Shown one piece after another: positions 59,230 through 64,000 of a DNA stretch of 64,000 nucleotides. The notes beneath the pieces were generated by a model, which saw nothing but the letters and a program-made list of their open reading frames with translations, had not been told where the DNA came from and made no database searches. Source of the DNA: HGM12587 sp964602445 (GTDB taxonomy: Bacteria; Bacillota; Clostridia; Lachnospirales; Lachnospiraceae); the NCBI GenBank assembly GCA_964602445.1, contig CAZRQV010000004.1, positions 1 to 64,000 on the forward strand, written 5' to 3'. Numbering within the stretch: position 1 is the first letter of the stretch; each line of letters begins with the position of its first letter. The translations under genes and the position numbers were made by a program.

Positions 59230-60136
59230 ATGTCTGCTTCAGTCCTTCTTCCAGAGTGATCTTCGGCTGCCAGCCCAGACTTGTCAACCGGCTGATATCT
59301 GTCAGTTTTCTCGGAGTACCGTCCGGTTTTGAGCTGTCCATTACGATTTCTCCCTGAAACCCTGTCACTTCTTTCATCATCTGCGCCAGTTCCATAATCG
59401 TAACTTCTTTTCCATAACCTACATTGAAAAATTCATTTCCACGATAGTGATCCATCAGATACAGACAGGCATCGGCCAGATCATCTACATTCAAAAATTC
59501 TCTTAACGGCTTTCCGCTGCCCCAGACAGTCACAGTCGGTTCATTTTTTACTTTTGCTTCATGAAATTTTCGCATCAGTGCCGGAAGCACATGGGAATTT
59601 TCCAGCGCGAAATTATCGTTGATTCCATACAAATTACATGGCATGACACTGATGTAATCGGTTCCGTACTGCTGATTATAAAATGTACACATTTTTAACC
59701 CGGCGATCTTTGCCAGCGCATAAGCTTCATTGGTCTTTTCCAGATATCCGCTGAGCAGATATTCTTCTTTGATCGGCTGAGGACATTCTCTTGGATAAAT
59801 ACAGGAGCTTCCTAAAAATAGTAATTTCTCTACCTGATTTTGGTATGCTGCATCAATCACATTACATTCAATCTGCAGATTTTTCATAATGAAATCTGCC
59901 GGATACGTATCATTGGCATAAATACCGCCTACCTTTGCAGCAGCCAAAATCACATATGCCGGTTTTTCTTCTTCAAAAAAATGCTCTACTTCAGCCTGCC
60001 TTGTCAGATCCAGCTCCTGATGGGTTCTGGTAATAATCTGCTGAAATCCGGCTTTTTCCAAACGTCTTACAATGGCAGATCCTACCAGCCCTCTGTGTCC
60101 TGCCACATAAATTTTCTTAGTTCTGTCCAAGATCAT
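59192..60136 (-). CDS. fcl: GDP-L-fucose synthase
   Basis: 314 residues, an epimerase/reductase of the SDR superfamily. NAD(P) binding by GHRGLVGSAIVRRL, catalytic Ser in FLGSSCIYPRECPQPI, and the Tyr-x3-Lys in EAYALAKIAGLKM. MPCNLYGINDNFALENSHVL is characteristic of Fcl. It completes GDP-fucose synthesis from the Gmd product. It overlaps gmd by 20 bases. Confidence 0.95.
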   Translation of the reverse strand: MILDRTKKIYVAGHRGLVGSAIVRRLEKAGFQQIITRTHQELDLTRQAEVEHFFEEEKPAYVILAAAKVGGIYANDTYPADFIMKNLQIECNVIDAAYQNQVEKLLFLGSSCIYPRECPQPIKEEYLLSGYLEKTNEAYALAKIAGLKMCTFYNQQYGTDYISVMPCNLYGINDNFALENSHVLPALMRKFHEAKVKNEPTVTVWGSGKPLREFLNVDDLADACLYLMDHYRGNEFFNVGYGKEVTIMELAQMMKEVTGFQGEIVMDSSKPDGTPRKLTDISRLTSLGWQPKITLEEGLKQTYEWYKANKAEIN

Positions 60137-61154
60137 GATTTACCATCCTCCTTACCAGTTCTTCAAACGATGTCTTTCTCGGATTCCATCCAAGCACGGT
60201 TTTGGCTTTCGTAGGATCTCCTAATAACAGATCTACTTCTGCAGGTCTGAAAAATTCCGGTGAAACTTCCACCAGTACTTTTCCGGTGGCTGCATCGATT
60301 CCTTTTTCTTCCACGCCTTCTCCCTGCCATGTGATCTGAATGCCGGCACAGGCAAAAGCAGCATCGACAAATTCCCGAACCGTACGGGTTTCTCCGGTAG
60401 CAATGACAAAATCTTCCGGTGTTTCCTGCTGAAGCATCAGCCACATACATTCTACATAATCTTTTGCATATCCCCAGTCACGCTTTGCATTCAAATTGCC
60501 AAGATACAGCTTTTCCTGTTTTCCTTTTACAATATTGGCTACTGCCAGCGTAATCTTTCTTGTAACAAAAGTTTCCCCACGGCGTTCTGACTCATGGTTG
60601 AATAAAATTCCGTTGACTGCATACATCTGATAAGCTTCCCTATAGTGTTTCGTGATCCAGTATCCGTAAAGTTTTGCCACACCGTATGGAGAACGCGGAT
60701 GAAATGGTGTGGTTTCTTTCTGCGGAATCTCTGCTACTTTTCCGAAAAGTTCTGAGGTTGATGCCTGATAAATTCTTGTTTTTTCTGTCAGTCCTGCGAT
60801 CCTCACTGCTTCTAAAATGCGAAGAACACCGATTCCGTCTGCATTGGCGGTATATTCCGGTTCTTCAAAAGAAACTGCTACATGAGACTGGGCTGCCAGA
60901 TTATAGATCTCATCCGGCTGAATTTCCAGCATCAGACGAACCAGATTCATGGAATCTGTCATATCTCCATATACCAGATGCAGTTTATGATCTTCTTCTG
61001 CCCGTTCTTCCAAAAGATGTTCGATCCTCTGGGTCGTATTGGTGGATCCTCTTCGAAACAATCCATATACTTCATAATCCTTTTCCAGCAGAAATTCTGC
61101 AAGATAAGAACCATCCTGTCCTGTAATTCCTGTAATCAGTGCTGTCTTTTTCAT
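60117..61154 (-). CDS. gmd: GDP-mannose 4,6-dehydratase
   Basis: 345 residues. ITGITGQDGSYLAEFLLEKD is the cofactor site, YQASTSELFGKVAEIPQKET carries the catalytic Thr/Ser and Glu, and PYGVAKLYGYWI the Tyr-x3-Lys. ILFNHESERRGETFVTRKIT is specific to Gmd. First gene of the compact gmd-fcl-manA-mutase set; a repeat element separates it from manC. Confidence 0.96.
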   Translation of the reverse strand: MKKTALITGITGQDGSYLAEFLLEKDYEVYGLFRRGSTNTTQRIEHLLEERAEEDHKLHLVYGDMTDSMNLVRLMLEIQPDEIYNLAAQSHVAVSFEEPEYTANADGIGVLRILEAVRIAGLTEKTRIYQASTSELFGKVAEIPQKETTPFHPRSPYGVAKLYGYWITKHYREAYQMYAVNGILFNHESERRGETFVTRKITLAVANIVKGKQEKLYLGNLNAKRDWGYAKDYVECMWLMLQQETPEDFVIATGETRTVREFVDAAFACAGIQITWQGEGVEEKGIDAATGKVLVEVSPEFFRPAEVDLLLGDPTKAKTVLGWNPRKTSFEELVRRMVNHDLGQN

Positions 61155-61205
61155 ATCTAACTCCTTTATCTTGAAATCATTCTATTTTCTATACTTTTTG
61201 CCGAA

Positions 61206-61609
61206 TTCATCTCTCTATTTAGCATTTACGCCATCTTATGGATGCTGTAACGCTGCGCAGGCTCCTTCCTCCTTAACTTCTCCATAAGAACTACTAACCA
61301 CTCACACCAATGGGTGTTTCGCGGAGTAGTTCTAAGGAGTGATTTTCGGTCTCATCCGCTTGACGCTCCGCTTTTGACAGCAGTCCATAATGATGGCTGT
61401 GTACTGCAAATTTTGCCATGCACCAGCATCTGTCCCCTGTTTTGCGATGCATTTGGCCAAAGGAGGCGGAAAATCCATCCTAGTACTTCTTCGCGAAGCA
61501 GGCTCTCCTGCGAGTGATTAGAAGTACTTGGATTAGTTGGAGCTGACGACGCCCTGCGGAGCACAAATAAGGGCAAGTGATGGTGCCTGTAAAAATTCAG
61601 TTGCAAAAG
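61206..61609. repeat. Long copy of a repeated intergenic element
   Basis: About 404 bp. Its two ends match the 63,133-63,296 copy nearly base for base, but it holds an extra 241 bp between two direct GCAGGCTC repeats (61257-61264 and 61498-61505). The extra part contains AGAACTACT/AGTAGTTCT enclosing CACC/GGTG, suggesting structured RNA. A minus-strand frame of 84 codons spans it, but has no ribosome binding site. Confidence 0.85.
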
Positions 61610-61613
61610 CTTT

Positions 61614-62975
61614 TTATAAAATATGACTCAGCTCAATGGCATCCCAGTCGAAGGTGATTCGATTAATATCTTCATTTCCTACGGCGGTTCCCACATGAAT
61701 CTCTATATATTCAAAATCGTGAAATGCTTTTACCGCATGTCTCTGATTTTTTCTGATGCAGATGGCTTTTCCTGCAGATAACGGGATTTTATTTCCTTCC
61801 AGAATCAGTTCTCCGGTACCGTTTAATACAGTCCATATCTCATCACGTTTTTCATGATAATGATAGCTGGAGGTCATACCGTCATGAATCTTGATCTTTC
61901 TGGTCAGAGTGGAAATTCCGGCGGTTTCTGTATCGTCCAGCGTTTCTAATGTTCCCCAGCGCCGTTCTTCAAACATCGGTCGGGATACCAGATCTTTGGT
62001 CACATCTTTTACTTTGGCAGCGTGTCCCTTGTCCGTAACCAGAATCCCGTCCTGAGAAGCGACTACCACCAGTTCTTTTGCTCCCATCACTACGACCGGC
62101 ATACTCAGTTCATTGACTACCTGTGTATTTTCACAGCCTTCCATGATCACGGAATTTCCCACACTATCCGTACTCATCTGATCTGCCAATGCATCCCAGG
62201 TTCCCAGATCTTTCCAGAATCCGTGAAATTCGATCATGGCAAGTTTCTCTGCTTTTTCCAGTACTTCATAGTCAAAGCTGATCTTTGGCAGACGTTCATA
62301 AGCCTGACACATCCCTTCATAATCTGTCGGAACACCGTACATTTCTGCCTGTTTTAACATCTCACCGATCTTTACACAGAAAACACCGCAGTTCCATAAA
62401 GCACCCTGTGCAAACAATTTTTCTGCTTTTTCTTCCTCCGGTTTTTCGGAAAATCCGCAAACTTCAAAATATCCGTCCTTTTTTTCTCCCGGAAGGATAT
62501 ATCCGTATTTGGTGGAAGGATAGGTCGGCACCGCACCCATCAGCCCTACTTGTGCTCCGGAAACTTTCATCATCGTTTCCAGCTTTTTCACAGTTTCAAA
62601 ATAAGTTCCTTCGGTATAAGGATCTACCGGCATGATCGTTACATAATCTTCTTCCGACGCTCCACTGTGACTGTGCAGATATGCACAGGACAGCAGCACT
62701 GCTCCAAACGTATCTCTTCGCATCGGCTCTACTGCAATCTTAGCATCTTTGACCTGACTTCGGATCAGTTCGGTCTGTTCCCCGCCTGCAGTAATGACTG
62801 TATTTTTATCCATTCCTGCATGTTCCAGCTGTTCCCATACTCGCTGGAGCATAGAGCAGTGTTCCATAGAATTAATCTCTCTATTTACCAGTTTTACATA
62901 TTGTTTCGGTCTTGCATCATTTGACAGCGGCCATAAGCGTTTTCCGCTGCCTCCCGATAAAAGCACATAATACAT
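61614..62975 (-). CDS. manC: Mannose-1-phosphate guanylyltransferase
   Basis: 453 residues. Nucleotidyltransferase start YYVLLSGGSGKRLWPLSND and KPEEEKAEKLFA; the second signature FSEKPEEEK fits the GMP lysine motif. The C-terminal cupin (TSSYHYHEKRDEIWTVLNG, AICIRKNQRHAV) is typical of type II enzymes, which may also isomerise mannose-6-phosphate. It makes GDP-mannose, the substrate of Gmd. It lies between two copies of a repeat. Confidence 0.95.
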   Translation of the reverse strand: MYYVLLSGGSGKRLWPLSNDARPKQYVKLVNREINSMEHCSMLQRVWEQLEHAGMDKNTVITAGGEQTELIRSQVKDAKIAVEPMRRDTFGAVLLSCAYLHSHSGASEEDYVTIMPVDPYTEGTYFETVKKLETMMKVSGAQVGLMGAVPTYPSTKYGYILPGEKKDGYFEVCGFSEKPEEEKAEKLFAQGALWNCGVFCVKIGEMLKQAEMYGVPTDYEGMCQAYERLPKISFDYEVLEKAEKLAMIEFHGFWKDLGTWDALADQMSTDSVGNSVIMEGCENTQVVNELSMPVVVMGAKELVVVASQDGILVTDKGHAAKVKDVTKDLVSRPMFEERRWGTLETLDDTETAGISTLTRKIKIHDGMTSSYHYHEKRDEIWTVLNGTGELILEGNKIPLSAGKAICIRKNQRHAVKAFHDFEYIEIHVGTAVGNEDINRITFDWDAIELSHIL

Positions 62976-63083
62976 TCGATATCTCCTTATATTCAGTATT
63001 TTATTGTAATCTATATTTCCGTTGATTTTTAAATTATATTCATATATATTGGTAGTAACAAGTTAGTTTCTTGCTATTAATCG

Positions 63084-63112
63084 GTATTATATTGCTATTT
63101 ATCTTTTTACAA
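63084..63112 (-). promoter_or_regulatory. Promoter of manC
   Basis: On the minus strand TTGTAA and TAATAC are separated by 17 bases, about 110 bases before the manC start. AAGGAG lies at the start codon. Confidence 0.5.
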
Positions 63113-63132
63113 AATGATACTTTCGGGGCAAA

Positions 63133-63296
63133 ATTCATTTCGCTATTTAGCATTTACGCCATCTTATGGATGCTGTAACGCTGCGCAGGCTCTCCTGCGA
63201 GTGATCAGAAGTACTTGGATTAGTTGGAGACGACGACGCCCTGCGAAGCACAAATAGGGGCAAGTGATGGTGCTTGTAAAAATTTAATTGCAAAAG
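63133..63296. repeat. Short copy of the repeated intergenic element
   Basis: About 164 bp in the same orientation as the copy at 61,206-61,609. It has a single GCAGGCTC where the long copy has two with 241 bp between. Only scattered substitutions distinguish the shared parts. Confidence 0.85.
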
Positions 63297-63326
63297 TATA
63301 CCTTATGAGACAAATAGGAGGCTCCC

Positions 63327-64000
63327 ATGAACCAGCTTTTTGATCAGTTTCCTGATTCCTACAGTGAAAATTCCATACGTATCATCCAGACTCCCAGCAA
63401 TCTGGCCCGCAGTACCTTTTTCTATGTTCAGGAAACCGGCTATTTTAAATTAAAAGAAAGCCACCGTGCCTTCCGTAAGAATCTGGAATCCTATCTGGTA
63501 GTCTTAGTTTTATCCGGCAGCGGCACTTTAATGTATCACGAAAAACTTTATCATCTGCAGGCCGGTTCCTGCTTTTTTATCGACTGTATGGTACCTTATT
63601 ATCATCAGAGCAGTACCGAAGATCCATGGGAATTAATGTGGATCCACTTTAACGGTGCCACTTCGGAATCTTATTACCGCTGTTATTCCAGTATGTCAGA
63701 GCCGGCTTTTCTGCCCCACTCCTTTCAGGAAATCCGGGAAAAAGTAGAAAGTCTGTTAGACGTGAATACCCACTCTGATCTGTCCGCAGAAATCGCATCT
63801 TCCCGTCTGATCATGGACATTTTATCGATCCTTCTGCAGGAAGTGACCAATTCCAGAGAAGAACAGGGTGCTGCTCATGAGAAACTGCTGGACATCCGGC
63901 AATATCTGGACGAACACTATGCAGAAAAATTTTCTTTAGATACGCTGTCGGAACATTTTTATATCAGCAAATATCACCTCTCCAGAGAATTTAAAAATCA
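63327..64000 (+). CDS. AraC-family transcriptional regulator (truncated by window end)
   Basis: The first 224 residues are visible. N-terminal AraC-type cupin (YLVVLVLSGSGTLMYHEKLY, LQAGSCFFIDCMVPYYHQSS, WELMWIHFNGA), then the first helix-turn-helix (YAEKFSLDTLSEHFYISKYH LSREF region). The second helix-turn-helix would lie beyond 64,000. AGGAGGCTCCC precedes the ATG. Likely a sugar-responsive activator; its target is probably downstream. Confidence 0.92.
   Translation, partial: MNQLFDQFPDSYSENSIRIIQTPSNLARSTFFYVQETGYFKLKESHRAFRKNLESYLVVLVLSGSGTLMYHEKLYHLQAGSCFFIDCMVPYYHQSSTEDPWELMWIHFNGATSESYYRCYSSMSEPAFLPHSFQEIREKVESLLDVNTHSDLSAEIASSRLIMDILSILLQEVTNSREEQGAAHEKLLDIRQYLDEHYAEKFSLDTLSEHFYISKYHLSREFKN

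Noticed and set aside
61352..61606. 84-codon minus-strand open frame in the repeat element
   Set aside because: The frame is broken in the short copy of the element, has low-complexity composition and no ribosome binding site. It is better explained as part of a non-coding repeat.

Overview
The window comes from a low-to-moderate G+C Firmicute, most likely a Lachnospiraceae (Blautia/Mediterraneibacter-like) gut bacterium. This is inferred from gene content and order: the recJ-apt-relA-MBL-hemZ-hisS run, TIGR04086 and DUF4250 proteins, a CIRCE-controlled clpB, and strong AGGAGG ribosome binding sites. No species can be named from the sequence alone.

Layout. 1-19.1 kb is host chromosome: oligoendopeptidase F, a DUF1294 membrane protein, a very large RND efflux pump with a coiled-coil insertion, a class I glutamine-amidotransferase-type hydrolase, then a minus-strand housekeeping block (recJ, apt, relA, MBL hydrolase, hemZ, hisS), a PnuC-type transporter, a TIGR04086 membrane protein and a CorC/HlyC-type protein. 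At 19,144-50,698 a prophage of about 31.5 kb has split an N-acetylmuramoyl-L-alanine amidase gene inside its zinc-binding motif. 51.4-64 kb is host again: the 3' part of the amidase, DUF4250, clpB, a KdpDE-like two-component system with a small membrane protein, and a manC-gmd-fcl-manA-phosphohexomutase block sufficient for GDP-L-fucose synthesis. The window ends in a truncated AraC-family regulator.

The prophage is a siphovirus. A large serine integrase sits at its right end. The lysogeny module points right (XRE repressor, a TM2-HIRAN membrane protein, ImmA-like peptidase) and is divergent from the lytic genes, which run leftward in one long series. In order of transcription these are a Cro-like protein and small ORFs, an RNA cluster (tRNA-like element, tRNA-Gln, tRNA-CAT), replication and recombination genes (Gp157, ATPase, SSB-like, CHC2 primase, DUF927 helicase, a cluster of GTCTTAC repeats that looks like an origin, RecU-like nuclease, DEAD/DEAH helicase), small membrane and ribbon-helix-helix genes, an ArpU-like late regulator, an initiator-type tRNA, and then HNH, portal, a MuF-like protein with a probable C-terminal toxin domain plus a candidate immunity gene, large terminase, scaffold, capsid, tail genes, holin and GH25 lysin.

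The most notable items are: the MuF-toxin/immunity pair carried between portal and terminase; a phage-encoded tRNA with all the hallmarks of an initiator tRNA; a 108-nt tRNA-like element with an 8+4 acceptor/T stack; the GTCTTAC repeat cluster; symmetric integrase arms at the attachment sites; a TM2-HIRAN protein in the lysogeny module; three phage genes broken at homopolymer tracts (two in replication genes); and a repeated element that flanks manC in a long and a short form.
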